A DNA stretch of 64,000 nucleotides from Tetraselmis striata (lineage: Eukaryota > Chlorophyta > Chlorodendrophyceae > Chlorodendrales > Chlorodendraceae). Positions 47,588-59,015 of this stretch are shown in pieces (position 1 is the stretch's first letter; every line of letters starts with the position of its first letter). The DNA is taken from contig VCJN01003100.1 in the NCBI GenBank assembly GCA_006384855.1, forward strand, positions 62,001-126,000, written 5' to 3'. A program made the position numbers and the translations under genes. The notes under the pieces were generated by a model that was not told the origin of the DNA, made no database searches, and worked only from the letters and a program-made list of their open reading frames with translations.

Positions 47588-48028
47588 ACTGAAAGTGACC
47601 GATAATCACCTATTAATTTGCCAGATAGGATTAAGCGTGCTCAAACGCGCCTAAATACAGTTAGAAGCTCCACTTTCATTGGGTGTTGGGTTGACAACAT
47701 CCAACCTGGCGCTTCTGCTCTGATTAAACCTCAAACCATCCGCCGCCCGCGTGAAATTCATTTCCGCTGTGTTTATCACGCTGTCGGTACTCGTGCCGCT
47801 CCCGCCGTACCTTGTAGTGATGACTCGCGACTACAGGCACTGCTGGTGCCCTATAGTGATGACTCGCGACTACTCGTGGCGCTACTCGTCACGCTATTCT
47901 CTAGTACTCAGTGCAATACATCGCTGCCGTACACATGCCTCCAGCCTGAAATAAAGTACTGTGGCGCTTAACGTTATGCGGGGGTTAAGCTTGCTACATA
48001 CATGCGCTTACTCGAGCTTACTATTTGG

Positions 48029-48063
48029 TAAGCGCGGTTAAGCGGACCACGTTTCGACGAGTG
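48029..48063 (-). repeat. Right terminal inverted repeat of the 5.67-kb transposon
   Basis: Reverse complement begins CACTCGTCGAAACGT; one mismatch to the left repeat. Followed by GT and a continuation of the interrupted host frame. Confidence 0.85.
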
Positions 48064-48175
48064 GTGACGCTAGCTGATTCATTCACTAAGGTGCCAGTGA
48101 TGGTGTGGCTGCAAGGGGGGGGGGGGACAACAAGTATCAGAATGCAAGCAACGGGCAATGTGCTGGTTGCTGCTT
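48064..48175 (+). pseudogene. Unrecognised ORF interrupted by the transposon (right part)
   Basis: VTLADSFTKVPVMVWLQ continues in frame after virtual removal of the element, then passes through a G-run (48115-48126) to a stop at 48175. Supports insertion into a coding frame. Confidence 0.35.
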
Positions 48176-48542
48176 AGCAGACAAGGTATGCCCATGCAGC
48201 TGACATTGCATTCACAAATGCAGCATGTGCATGGATGTATAATCATATTATGTATAATACAATGTGCAATATGTTATACGTATAATAATATAACATATAC
48301 ATCAAGTATTGCTACTTATGGTTTGCTGATGTGGCGCTCTCGTGTGGCGCTATGTGGCAAACTAGGGGTGCAGTTGTTGCACAGCCCTTACCAAGCACTT
48401 CCATATTACATGGGAGCGGCTACATGCGGAGGGGACAGAGTGGAGGCAGCTGATCTGCCATATCAAGGCGCCTCGCAGCTTTGTAACGGGCATCGTGGAC
48501 AAGACATTTGCGATCCAAAGTTTGACGTATGTAGTAAAAAGA

Positions 48543-48872
48543 TTACAGCGCACGGCTAGCGCATGGCCGCCGCCTTCGTGTCATCGAGCATCTTCTTTTC
48601 CTCACGCACTCTCTTGCGTTGCTCTCTCTCTCAAGGCGGGCCTGGGCATACCAAAGCATGCTGACATCTCTCAGCACGCTGGGGAAATGCGTGTTGCCAA
48701 TACCGCCGTACTTGCCTACTGTCCCATCGGCACGTCGGGGCTTCCGACCGTCTAGTTGCCTTGGGGTGAGAGAGCCCGCGGGGGTGGCTGCCGGCGTAAC
48801 CTCTTCATGCGCCACGTTGCGCATGTACAACGATATCTCCGCGGACACCAGTAGGTCGTACTCTAGCATCAT
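48543..48872 (-). CDS. Unrecognised ORF, 109 codons
   Basis: MMLEYDLLVSAEISLYMRNV, then an Arg/Lys-rich C-terminus. It lies just downstream of the pseudogene at 48892-49490 in a different frame, so it may be the shifted continuation of that gene. No family recognised. Confidence 0.35.
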   Translation of the reverse strand: MMLEYDLLVSAEISLYMRNVAHEEVTPAATPAGSLTPRQLDGRKPRRADGTVGKYGGIGNTHFPSVLRDVSMLWYAQARLERESNARECVRKRRCSMTRRRRPCASRAL

Positions 48873-48891
48873 ACTGCTCTTTCCAACAACG

Positions 48892-49490
48892 CTAGAGGCC
48901 CGCCTCTAGCTTGGCCTCAATGGTTGTCCGCGGCTTGGCGTACTCAAGCGGCGGTATGCGCGGCCACTTCTTGATGTCTATCTGGAAGTCCCGCGGCCAG
49001 TCCCACTGTTCAGACATGACGGTGGGAAGGGTGACGACATTGTACACCACTTTCATGGTGTACAAGTTTGTCCCCTTCCCACACTCTGAAGAGCACACCG
49101 AGAGAGTGAGCGGGGGGACGGGGGTGCGGATAGTACCAGCCGCTGCGAATACGAGTTGCCCGAAGCAACGCGACGAGAAGTCCGCCATCCCGAGGAACCG
49201 CTCCAGCTCCTCGGAGGTGCTGATGACGAAGCCTCAGAGGGTGGAGCTCGCCGACGAGGGGTCGTACTCCTTTGTGCCCTCCCGTTAGGCGAGGGCCTCC
49301 AGGACGCCGACGCCATTGACACGCCACTCGGTGTATTTGCCGGAGATGCCGCCCTTGGCGCCGACTAGGCCCTTGAAGACCTTGTAGCGCGCCACGGTCT
49401 TCTCCGCCGCGACGTCCTAGGGGATGTAGCGGATGATAGCGTCCTGCTTGCACCACCGGCATAGCGTGCCGGCCGGTACCCTGAAGGGCG
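48892..49490 (-). pseudogene. Unrecognised gene with three in-frame stops
   Basis: One coherent minus-strand frame reads ARYKVFKGLVGAKGGISGKY, STSEELERFLGMADFSSRCF, TMKVVYNVVTLPTVMSEQWD and FQIDIKKWPRIPPLEYAKPR. It is cut by TAG (49417-49419), TAA (49285-49287) and TGA (49234-49236). The amino-acid sequence stays protein-like on both sides of each stop, indicating recent decay. No family recognised; the setting (next to an LTR element) suggests mobile-element or viral origin, unproven. Confidence 0.5.
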
Positions 49491-49544
49491 GGCGGGGAGC
49501 GGCAGCATAAAAGTTAGAATGGCATGTAGCGACTACGATTGGCA

Positions 49545-49915
49545 TTACGAGTTAATTGTAATTATCAACCACCCAACCCCGACGCCATCGCTTAGGCACT
49601 TGTAGAGCAGGCCGGTGGGCTCCCCGCCATCGACGTCCGTGATGTTGAAGGCCTCCGCCTCGGCGAGACACGGGAAGCAGTAAGCGGCACCGCTTGCGAC
49701 GGTGCCGAGCTTGACTATACGCTCCGGCGGGGCCATTAAGACGCGTCCGGTAGTCGGGGACAGCTCAAAATCGTCCTCCTCGTCGCTCCCCTCGTACTCC
49801 CACTCCGACCCCCTACCCACCACGCCCACGTCCTCATCCGAGGACAGGTCCAAGAACCTGGTGCCGTCGTGGTTCGGGTAGCAGGGGTTGGTCCGGGCTG
49901 CGCGGCCGCGTTGGC
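49545..49915 (-). pseudogene. Unrecognised acidic ORF truncated by an LTR
   Basis: Open minus-strand frame with NPCYPNHDGTRFLDLSSDED, then YEGSDEEDDFELSPTTGRVL and FNITDVDGGEPTGLLYKCLS, ending near 49545. Upstream it runs straight into the LTR at 49916, so its 5' end was removed or displaced. Possibly the upstream part of the pseudogene at 48892-49490. Confidence 0.4.
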
Positions 49916-50403
49916 TGCGACAGTCTCCGTTAGACTGACGGGAACAGACAAACAAAGGTGGGGTGCAGTGGTGGTGGTGGTGGTGGTGCAAAGCCGAGAG
50001 ACTTCCGGAGAGGAGAATACAACAATAATTGGTTACATGGTTGTCACCACCCGCTGCTATATATACTAAGGCTAGTGTCGGCAGTGGTCATGAGACCATG
50101 CCGACCTATAGCAGCACGCCCACTGCGAAGAGCGTCACCTCGGAGAGCAGAAGGCAGAAGACAAAACGTCTGCCTTGTGCAGGTCAGGCACAGCTCAGTA
50201 TATTGTCAATATTGAGCATACATGTACGGGGCCTCGGATCTTAGACGCCCGGCACGAGTACTCGTGCGCGCAGCGTGCGCGCTTTCGTACTGGTACCTGT
50301 CGTACCCGTAGAATGTTACATCATCCTGCGGTACTGGTGCCCGTACAGTTATTATGCCAAAGATAGTGCATGACCTTGTTACAGTAAATAGATAACTGTC
50401 ACA
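49916..50403 (-). repeat. 3' LTR of the gypsy element
   Basis: 488 bp; TG...CA borders. Shares TGTCACCACCCGCTGCTATA and ATAGCAGCACGCCCACTGCG with the other LTRs. Confidence 0.85.
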
Positions 50404-50423
50404 CTACATCTCTCCCCCCTTGG
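50404..50423 (-). promoter_or_regulatory. Polypurine tract of the gypsy element
   Basis: On the minus strand AAGGGGGGAGAGATGTAG directly precedes the 3' LTR, the usual plus-strand primer position. Confidence 0.7.
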
Positions 50424-50490
50424 ACAACATAAAGCAGTATTAATTTGCAGTTGGAATCTTAGCCGGATATTTAGCTGCATGCTGCAAAAA

Positions 50491-53400
50491 CTAATTTGAT
50501 TCAGCAAATTGCAACCACATCGGCGTAGCCAGAAAACTTTGCAAAGCAACAGTTCGTTTAACATCAAACAAACGATGCCACACAGGTGCAATAGTTTTAT
50601 CTGCAAAGCGCACCAAAAAATGTAATTGAGTAGCTTTGGGTCCTGGCATCAAGCCAACTTTGACAGCAGATATTTTCTCAATTTCAAACTCTTGGCTATC
50701 AGGATCATCATTAGAACCGGTCACAATTGGTACAACCGGTCGAATAGGTGCAATCGGACAAGGCCGCAAACTATTCACATGGAAAACCGGATGCAATTTC
50801 ATTCCCGGAGGCAACTGCAACCGGAAGCTATAATTGCCAATCTTCTGAATTATTGGAAAAGGACCCAACTGTCTATCCACAAACTTTTGGTTAGGTTGGC
50901 CTTTGATTTTTAACAAGCGAGTTACGACACTCACTTATCTCCAACATTGAAAACGGGAACATCCCTCTGTTGCCTTTCTTTAGGACGAACAGTCAACTCA
51001 TCCTTATGAATTGTCAAAATCGATTTGAGTAAGTCATGGATGTATCTCATATCTTGGATTATTTGTTGAGCACTGACTGACACATGTATTGTTGGCCTCA
51101 TGGCAAACAATAAGTCAGGAGGTGTTTCAGGATTAAATCCGTAATTAACCTAAAATGGTGTATGCTCAATACCAAGTGCCCTAGTAGAATTATACGAAAA
51201 TTCCATCAATGGCAATTGATCAACCCAATCTGTGCCATCAAAGCAACAGAATGCTCTTGCTAATTCACAGACAATAGCATTAATTCTTTCGGTCAGACCA
51301 TCAGTCTCAGGATGTTGGCCACTAGACATATTTAACTTAGTGCCTAGGCGACGCCACAAAGTCTGCCAAAAAGAAGACATAAATCTCGGATCACGGTCCG
51401 AAATTAAGACTCGTGGTAAACCATGCAACCTGTATACTTCTTTCAAGAATAACTCAGCTGAGGTTTCACCGGTCACAGTTTTAATCGTCGGAATAAAATG
51501 TGCTTGACGAGTCAAATGGCATACGACAACCAACATTGTATCAAAACCTTTACTCACAGGTAAATCGGTAATGAAGTCCAAACCAACAAAATGCCATGGA
51601 CGTGGTGGCACTGGTAACGGCTGCGTCGGTGCTGCCGGCTGTGGACGCGAACGTACCCGCCTACATGTTGGACATTTATCACAATAGGCTTTCACGTCGT
51701 GACGAATGCGTGTCCACCAAAAACGTTCCAAGGCACGTGCCAAGGCACTCTGGACAGCACGGTGCCCAACAGTATCATGTAGCTCATACAATATTTTGTT
51801 AATGAGCTGACGGTTATTAGGGATACATAGGCACTTATGTCTCCAAAAAATTCCGTCGTGTTCGGACACATGTCCCGACTTCATCCACCCCCCCCCCCCC
51901 ATAAGGAATAGAAGCCGTCTGCCTTATACCATGTTTTGATCACATCGAGGATATCGTCACCTAGCTTTAGAGCACTCACACTCATAGAAGCTATGGCAGA
52001 GAACGGTGGGGAGTGTACACCTTCAAGTGTCTCAACCGCGTCCGGCACATCCCCCGTCCAATGTAGGCCTCCGAAACCAATAGGTTTAAAATCCGGTCTT
52101 CGAGACAGCGGATCCGCCTCATTCCATTTGCCTTTCCTGTAAGCAAGGGACATTGAACCAACATAGGGCTGCAAGTCGCGTACATAGCGAGCTTGGCGCC
52201 TATTCATCCTTTTTGCAGGTTGCCTGAGCAAATGCCGTAGGGTGTCATGATCTGAAACAACAAGGAATCGACAGTACCCTTCAAGGTAACACCTCCAATG
52301 CTTAATAGACTCACAAATGGCCAAAGCCTCTAAGTCATAAGCAGAGTAAGTGTTTCCACGCTCAGCTGTATTCAGCTTCCGCGCCCAATATGCCACTGGT
52401 TGAACGCCTCCTCCCTAGTCCTGCAGTAAAACTGCAGCAATACCTACGTTGGACGCATCTGTCGCTACGGTGAACTTCGCATCAATGCCTATTTCAGGTA
52501 TGATAAGACAAGGAGCGGAAATCAAACGTAGACGAAGAGTCTCAAAGGCTTCCTGACAGGCAGGGTTCCAGTCTACAACAACTGGCTTTGTTTTACGTAA
52601 CAAATCTGTCAACGGAGTTGTTAGATCACTGAAATGGTGAATAAACTTTGAGTAAAAATTGCAAAATTGTACAAAACTCCGCACTTCACTTTGAGTTTTT
52701 GGCACAGGCCAATCTTGTACGGCAGAATTTTTTGACTCACTCACCTGTAATTTACCATCAGACACAGTGTACCCCAAATACTCCATGGAAGTCATGCCAA
52801 AGAAACATTTCTTTAGTTGCAAACGTAAGTTGTGTTCCGATAATTTTGCTAGAACCAAACGAATGTGTTCCATATGATCAGCATAATTTTCTGAATAAAT
52901 ACAAATGTCATCAAGGTATACAACAACAAATTTGCGTAAGTACGGAACGTAAGATGTCGTTCATCATGCGTTGGAAAGTAGCAGGGGCATTGCATAAACC
53001 AAAAGGCATTGCAGTCCATTCTAGTAATCCATCAGGTGTCTGAAATGCAGTTTTATGAATATCTTCTTCTGCAACGGCTACTTGCCAATAACCAGACGCT
53101 AGGTCTAGATGAGTATAGCATCGAGCTTTCCTCAACTCATCAAGAGTTTCATCAATACGCGGCAAGGGATACGCATCCTTCCGGGTGACATCATTAAGAC
53201 CACGATAGTCTACACATAGCCGGAGAGATCCATCCGCCTTCCTAACAAAAAGAATAGGCGAGCCAAACTCAGACTGACTAGGACGTACAAGTCCGGCATC
53301 AATAGCCGATTTCAATTGGCGATCTAACTCAGCTTGCTCTGCCGGAGACAACCGATTGAGACGTTGTTTCTTCATAGTCCCAGTAAGATCAATCGTATGG

Positions 53401-54413
53401 TCCCATGGACGATGCTGTGGAGCACGATTAACCGGTTTTAACACATTCGGGAACTCTTCATATAGAATTTTACGAATAGTCTCCTTATATTCATGTAGCA
53501 TCGAATCGTCCATATGCAAATCAGGATCATCCCTGATCACATTTATATGGACTGAATAGAACTCAGCCACACGAGGCTTTGCCTTCCCTCCCCGTGCCGT
53601 TTTCCTCATTAACTTCATTTTATCCAACTCGGCCGCCAGGTCGATAGTCATATACTCATGAACTACCTCCCACAATGGCGACTCATCATATCCAAAACGA
53701 AATGGGACTGTAACAGGAATGCCTGGGTAGGCCCTATTAGTCCAAATTCCAGACGTCGACGCGGCCTTATATACATTAGACCGTTTGTCAACGACTGCCG
53801 AGTGAATAGCATTCGCTGCGACATAGGGCTTGGCACGACACCATTGCCCCCGCATGTGTTTAGCTATCTCGGTAGTGTACGACGGACGACTGTTGCCCGG
53901 TTCAATTGTTATACGATCAGGAAAACGCGGATTGATATATACTGGTGGAGCTGCCGCTGTCGCTGGCGTTAGTGGTCCAACAAACGGTATTAAGTTTTCA
54001 TTGACGAGCTGCTCCGCACGGTACGGCCAACGGGTATCATTTTTCAGCTCATAGAAGTTCAGGTGCGCTTCATAAAGGAAACAATCCATGCCATCAATCG
54101 GTACGCAGTCGAAGAGAATCAAGTCAGCTGGATTTATAGTGATTCCTGTTTCCGCTTGCAGCATACGAACTGCGACCTCGCGTACTGACAGGTCTATAAG
54201 CGTTGAAACTCCACATGGCACGAATGCTGTATTATTATGATTCGGTTCGATTGTCAGTACGATATCACGCTCAGCACCCACTCCGGTGCCTGAAGTGACG
54301 ATGACAGCCGCAGACACTCCGCTGTCGAATGGTAGCTTGGTATCGGCGTCCTTTTCAATAGCCGCCAGTTGCGCACGGGTGTACTTGTTGCGCCTCATAG
54401 CAGCACTCATCAT
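50491..54413 (-). pseudogene. gag-pol coding region of the gypsy element, multiple lesions
   Basis: From Met 54413: about 300 residues without a zinc knuckle or convincing protease, then RT with LCVDYRGLN, THLDLASGYWQV and FGLCNAPATFQRMM. A 1-nt shift near 52925 falls just before the catalytic YLDD block. RNase H begins TDASNVGIAAVL and meets an in-frame TAG at 52415-52417. A G-run (C-run on plus, about 51888-51901) shifts the frame before the integrase. The integrase has an H/C zinc region (GHRAVQ..., CDKCPTC) and D, D, E in GLDFITD, SDRDPRF and TDGLTER. A TAG at about 51150 and a stop near 50940 precede the C-terminal GPFPIIQKIGNYSFRL, HPVFHVNSLRP block, ending 50491. The unusual gag region is the odd part. 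Confidence 0.9.
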
Positions 54414-54468
54414 ACAACAAACGAGTATATATAGCAGTGGAAGACTTGACGAATGTAGAGCTTGGTTA

Positions 54469-54480
54469 GCTCCGAAACCA
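54469..54480 (-). promoter_or_regulatory. Putative tRNA primer-binding site
   Basis: TGGTTTCGGAGC starts one base after the 5' LTR and is conserved next to the third LTR (55201-55211). TGG complements a tRNA CCA end; the tRNA was not identified. Confidence 0.65.
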
Positions 54481-54481
54481 G

Positions 54482-54977
54482 TGCGACAGTCTCAACAAGA
54501 TAGAGACTGTAGGGACAAACAAACTAAGGTGGGGTGCAGTGGTGGTGGTGGCGGTGCAAAGGCGAGAGACTTCCCGAGAGGAGAATACAACAATAATTGG
54601 TTACAAGGTTGTCACCACCCGCTGCTATATATACTAAGGCTAGTGTCGGCAGTGGTCATGAGACCATGCCGACCTATAGCAGCACGCCCACTGCGAAGAG
54701 CGTCACCTTTGGAGAGACGAACAGAAGTCCAAGCGTCTGCCTCGTTTTGGCATGGCATTGCTTAGTATATTGCCTGGTACTGACAAGTCCCAAGCAGACA
54801 TATACGGACCTTGGGTAATCGATACCCGGTACGAGTATTAGTGCGCGCGTCGTGCGCGCCCTCGTACTAGTACCTGTCGTACCCGTAGAATGTTACGCCA
54901 CTCTGCGGTACTGGTACTCGTACAGTATTATGCCAAAGATAGTGCAGGACAAGTTACACAAAAGTATAACTGTCACA
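54482..54977 (-). repeat. 5' LTR of the gypsy element
   Basis: 496 bp; begins TGTGACAG and ends GTCGCA on the minus strand. Similar to but not identical with the LTRs at 49916 and 55213. Confidence 0.85.
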
Positions 54978-55212
54978 GTTCAATAGTCATCACAACATCT
55001 CGCTCAGCGCCAGCCCCCTTGCCTGAAGTAACAATCACAGTCGCTGTGACACCGCAGTCGAAGGGTAGCTTAGTGTCTGCGTCCCGCTCTCGAGCCGCCA
55101 GTTGTGCGCGCGAAAACTTGCGCCTCATCACGTCACTCATTATACAACAAACGAGGAGTACTTGCAGTGGAAGACTTGAAGATTCTGGAGCTAACACTCG
55201 CTCCGAAACCAG
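54978..55212 (-). pseudogene. Truncated 5' internal piece of a second gypsy copy
   Basis: Leader with the same TGGTTTCGGAGC site, then a start at 55140 giving MRRKFSRAQLAARERDADTK and VIVTSGKGAGAERDVVMTIE, homologous to the start of the 54413 ORF. It stops exactly where the LTR at 54977 begins. Confidence 0.8.
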
Positions 55213-55673
55213 TGCGGCAGTCTCGACAGGATAGAGACCGCAGGGACAAACAAAGGTGGGTGTGCAGTGGTGGTGCAAAGGCGAGAGGCTACTGTGTTTT
55301 TAGAATACAATCATTGTTACAAGTTGTCACCACCCGCTGCTACAAATAATCTAGCTATCGTCGGCACTGGCCATCAGGCCATGCCGACTACTAGCAGCAC
55401 GCCCACTGCCAAGGGCGTCACCATGGAGAATCAGACAGAAGGCAGAACGTCAGCCCCGTCATTGTATGGCAATATACAATATATGCCCTGCACTGCCAAG
55501 AATGGAATATATCTGACAGATTGGGAGACATATATATATATATATAATACAGCAGGCCGATATACGAGTACTCTAGTACCCGTAGAATGTACATCATTCA
55601 GTGGTACCGGCTCTCGTACTGTATTATGCCAAAGATAGCGCATGACAAGTTACAATACAGTATAACTGTCACA
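55213..55673 (-). repeat. Third LTR (second gypsy copy)
   Basis: 461 bp, TGTGACAG start and GCCGCA end on the minus strand, more diverged and with TATATA expansion near 55532. Its outer border abuts the paralogous gene fragment at 55674. Confidence 0.8.
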
Positions 55674-56073
55674 ACGGGGGTTGGCAGCGCGGGATGCGGC
55701 GTGGCACAACACAGGGCCCGGACAGAAGGGTCCTCTTCGAGACATCCTGGATATGTCGGAGTACACGGGCATGGTCTTCGGCACAGTGGGTGAGGTGAGC
55801 AAGGGGGTGCACCGCACAGTGCGTGGTATCGCATGCTTGGCTGCGGATCGGGGTGCCCTCTCATCGCGGGGCACTCGGTGCATCACCCGGGCTCACCAGG
55901 AGGCCTTGCTCGCAAGAGATTTCCTCGGGGTCCTGAGCTTGGTGGCCGCTCGAGAGCGCGATCGCTGCCTCATCAGACGGCGCAGATTCGTCTGCCATCC
56001 CGTTGCCGAAGCTGCACAGCACGTCCGAGGATCACCCACACACACACACGTGCTCGTGTGGCCCGGACTCTGA
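55674..56073 (+). pseudogene. Paralogue of the 11.7-kb unrecognised gene, fragment
   Basis: Plus-strand frame with AAWHNTGPGQKGPLRDILDM, then SEYTGMVFGTVGEVSKGVHR and TVRGIACLAADRGALSSRGT, matching the minus-strand block at 11964-11760 at DNA and protein level. Similarity starts at ACGGGGGTTGGCAG, the first bases after the third LTR, and ends near 55890. The frame then continues without counterpart to 56073. Confidence 0.55.
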
Positions 56074-56102
56074 ACCGTGCGCGCATCACTCATCCATCCC
56101 GC

Positions 56103-56215
56103 CTTATGCGGGATGCGGGCCGCTTTTAGGCGGCTTGCTGTGTTGATTTTCTAATTCTGGGGAACTGTTCTTTTTGTAATTCACACCAGTACTGCACCAG
56201 TAGTACGACGAGGAA
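56103..56215. mobile_element. Half copy related to the 22.1-kb MITE
   Basis: GCCTTATGCGGGATGCGGGC, then CGCTTTTAGGCGGCTTG and TTTTTGTAATTCACACCAGTA, parallel 22133-22245. The opposite end was not found. A weaker relative lies at about 56378-56460. Confidence 0.6.
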
Positions 56216-57236
56216 ACTACCGTGGCCGGTAGTAATCTGATTACATGTGCTAGACGCAACATTCAAGAAACCCACACAGAAATCCAGAAGGAAATCCAGA
56301 AGGAAATCCAGCCGGTAGTAATACAATCCTTATGTTTGATGGGTTTGCCGGTTCAGTACAGGTACCAGTAGTGCTTTGCGGGCAGCTTTTAGTTAGGCGG
56401 CTTGCTCTGTTGATCTGTCAGGACTTCTCATCTAGCGGTGGAGTAATTCACATCAATAGTATTACCCTGTATCGCCTTCTGCTGCTAGCTCATGTAAATA
56501 TTACCCTGTAGCGACTATATGCTGCTGTGGCATCATCGCTCGCGAGGCAGGGAGCGCCTATTTCGTATGGATTTCGGTTTCTGTCCACGACACACGGGGC
56601 CCACTCCGTACAGCCGTTTACTTGACGCACCAACTTCATATACGGTTTCACTGTATGGGGGGGTACACCGTATTGATTACATGAGCTAGACGCAACATTC
56701 AAGGTACACCGTATCCCCTATACAGATACAACCGCAGTGGGGGATACGGGCGGGGATCCCGCGTACTGTATATATTGGCGCCCATCGGCATGCCCCGCAA
56801 CGCGCCGCGCGACGCTGACTGTCCCTCGACCCAACCCTCCGTCCTGGCATCTGGGGCTGGTTCCCACGCCGCGGATCTTCCTTGACTATCGACAGGAGCC
56901 CCAGTGGGCCGCGGGAGGCTGTGGCGGGGCCGACAGCTGGCCGGGCGCGGGGGCGTTGGCGCGCGCCATACCGCCGCTAACTGGCTAAGTAAAGCGGGCT
57001 GCCCCCGCGCTGTGACGGCCGACGCTGCCACTCCCCGCCCCCGCCAACCAGCGGCGGGGGCAGGCACGCGGCCGCTGCTGGCCGAGCCCTCCCATTCCTG
57101 GCGCAGAGCAACCACCTCCGGCAGCGGGATCATCATCAGCAGCATCAGCGCCTGGAACTGGGAGGAGCAGGGTGGCGGTGAGCAGTGGCTGCAGGAGCGC
57201 ACGTGGCGTTGGCAGGGCGCGGGAGGCCGGCGTGGT
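56216..57236. other. Upstream region of the hydroxyproline-rich glycoprotein gene
   Basis: Contains MITE debris and a TATATA motif at about 56768-56773, 464 bp before the start codon, as a possible core promoter. The frame upstream of 57237 is open to 56904 but low in complexity; the signal peptide argues for the start at 57237. Confidence 0.4.
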
Positions 57237-58980
57237 ATGGGCTCGCCTCGGTCTCAGGCCTGGCTGGCGCTGGCGCTGCTTTCGCTGGCGGCGCTGGCGG
57301 CGCCGGTGGCCGCCACACACTTTCGCGGCGGCTGGATCGAGTACGCCATTGGCGACGACGGTCTGACCGTGGACTTCCGCATCGTGTCCTCCTGGCGCGC
57401 CACCTTTGAGGGCACTATCTCGGTCGAGTTCGAGTTCGGCGACGGGAACTCGCTGCGCATCTACCCGTTCAACCTGGCCGCATCCAACGTGGAGGAGCTG
57501 TACTTTGAGTACGACGGGTCGTACCGCATGACGGCCATCTATCTGACGCACACGTACAGCGCAAGCAACGCCGGCAGCTTCATGAAGGTGGGCTACGAGA
57601 GCGGCAACAGGCTGTCCACCATCGTGAACAGCGCGGACAGCCGCTTCTCTGTGTACGCCGGCTTTGTGCTCGCGGCGGGCACGGCGTCGCCGGTGCTGTC
57701 GCTGCCGGCCATCCTGCAGGTGCCCAAGGACGTGGCTAACCGCATGCTGATGGAGTCGCTCCCGGTGGACGGGCCCGCGCCGGCGTGCTACCTGCAGGAC
57801 CTCAGCGAAAGCTTGATCGACTACCAACCAGTCATCCAGGGGCGCGTGCTTGCGCTGGAGCCCGATCCCTGCACTATCGTTTGGGACACCACGGGTGCGA
57901 GCGAAGGGGAGCTGTATGCCTTCCAGATAAAGTACCAGGTGGCTGGCAGCCAGGACTACCTGTCCATGGACTATCTCATCGAGATCGTGGCCGACCCGCC
58001 GCAGTGCTACGTCATAACCAACCCGGGGCAGACCGTCTATAATCTGCTGCCGGGCGACGCGATGTCGATCGATATGATAGGCGAGGACGAAAGCGGGGAT
58101 CTGACCACGTCCACGCTGCCCAGCCCGCTGCGCCCCGGCATGGCCTTCAGCCCTGCCATCGGGCTGACAGTTCCCACACCCGCCACCTGGACCTTCACCT
58201 ACACTGCGCCCGCCGAGGACGCGGGCCTCACCTACAGCTTCAGCACCTTTTTCCGCAACCAGTTCGGGGTCTCGTGCATGATCACGCTGGGCATCACTGT
58301 GCGCACCTTCCCGCCGCCGCCGCCTCCCCCGTCACCGCCGCCGCCATCGCCGCCCTTGCCACCCCGCTCCCGCCTGCTAGCCCCCCGCCGCAGCCACCGC
58401 CCAGCCCACCCCCCAGCCCGCCCCCGCTTCCGCCCCCACCCAGGCCCCCGCACAGCCCGCCGCCAACCCCCCGCCCTCCCCGCTCCCGCCCCCACCGCCC
58501 AGTCCCCCGCCCCCAACCCCACCAAGGCCGCCCCCGCTGCCACCCCCCAGGTGCGCCTCCCCGCCCCCCCCCCCCAACTTCAATCCCACCCGACTCCCCT
58601 TTCCTTATCATGGATACATCTACATCCACGGAGGAAAGGCATCCGCCGCCCTCGACCCCTGCCAGTCCTCAGTAAGTGGCAGCGGCACATGTGCTACCGG
58701 CCGGAGCGGTACGTATTGTCGGCAGTGGCAGTGGTCATGGTGGTAGCAGTGGTGGTTGCGGCATGCAGTTCGGCATGCAGTATCGATTACGGCGTTGCTC
58801 CGTCGGCAGAGGTGCACGGCGGTACTGACATTGCCATCCGCTGCTCTTGTCTGCAGCCCGCCTCCACCCCCGTCCAGCCCGCCACCAAGCCCCCCACCGG
58901 TGCCGCCCCCAAGCCCACCGCCAGGCCCGCCTCCGTCCCCTCCGCCCAGCCCGCCACCTGTGCCCCCGCCCAGGTGAGCA

Positions 58981-59015
<35 letters not shown>

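Larger units (their letters stand above)
42396..48063. mobile_element. 5668-bp TIR DNA transposon candidate, CACTA(EnSpm)-like ends
   Basis: 35-bp terminal inverted repeats at 42396-42430 and 48029-48063 start CACTCGTCGAAACG and differ at one position (G/T at base 15). GCTTA motifs recur beside both ends (left: 42416-42540; right: 47966-48020), like subterminal transposase-binding repeats. GT lies outside both ends (42394-42395, 48064-48065), a possible 2-bp target duplication. The CACT start, short duplication and subterminal repeats fit EnSpm/CACTA by established criteria. No Tnp2-type transposase was recognised among the internal ORFs, so the superfamily is provisional. Confidence 0.7.
49916..54977 (-). 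mobile_element. Ty3/gypsy LTR retrotransposon, degraded, 5062 bp
   Basis: Minus orientation: 5' LTR 54977-54482, primer-binding site 54480-54469, coding region from 54413, polypurine tract near 50423-50404, 3' LTR 50403-49916. LTRs begin TGTGACAG and end GTCGCA. The order RT, RNase H, integrase defines Ty3/gypsy. No flanking target duplication was found, and several coding lesions show that it is not autonomous now. Confidence 0.93.

Noticed and set aside
52648-54054. Plus-strand open frames across the retrotransposon
   Set aside because: Antisense of the gypsy RT region, whose motifs are unambiguous on the minus strand.
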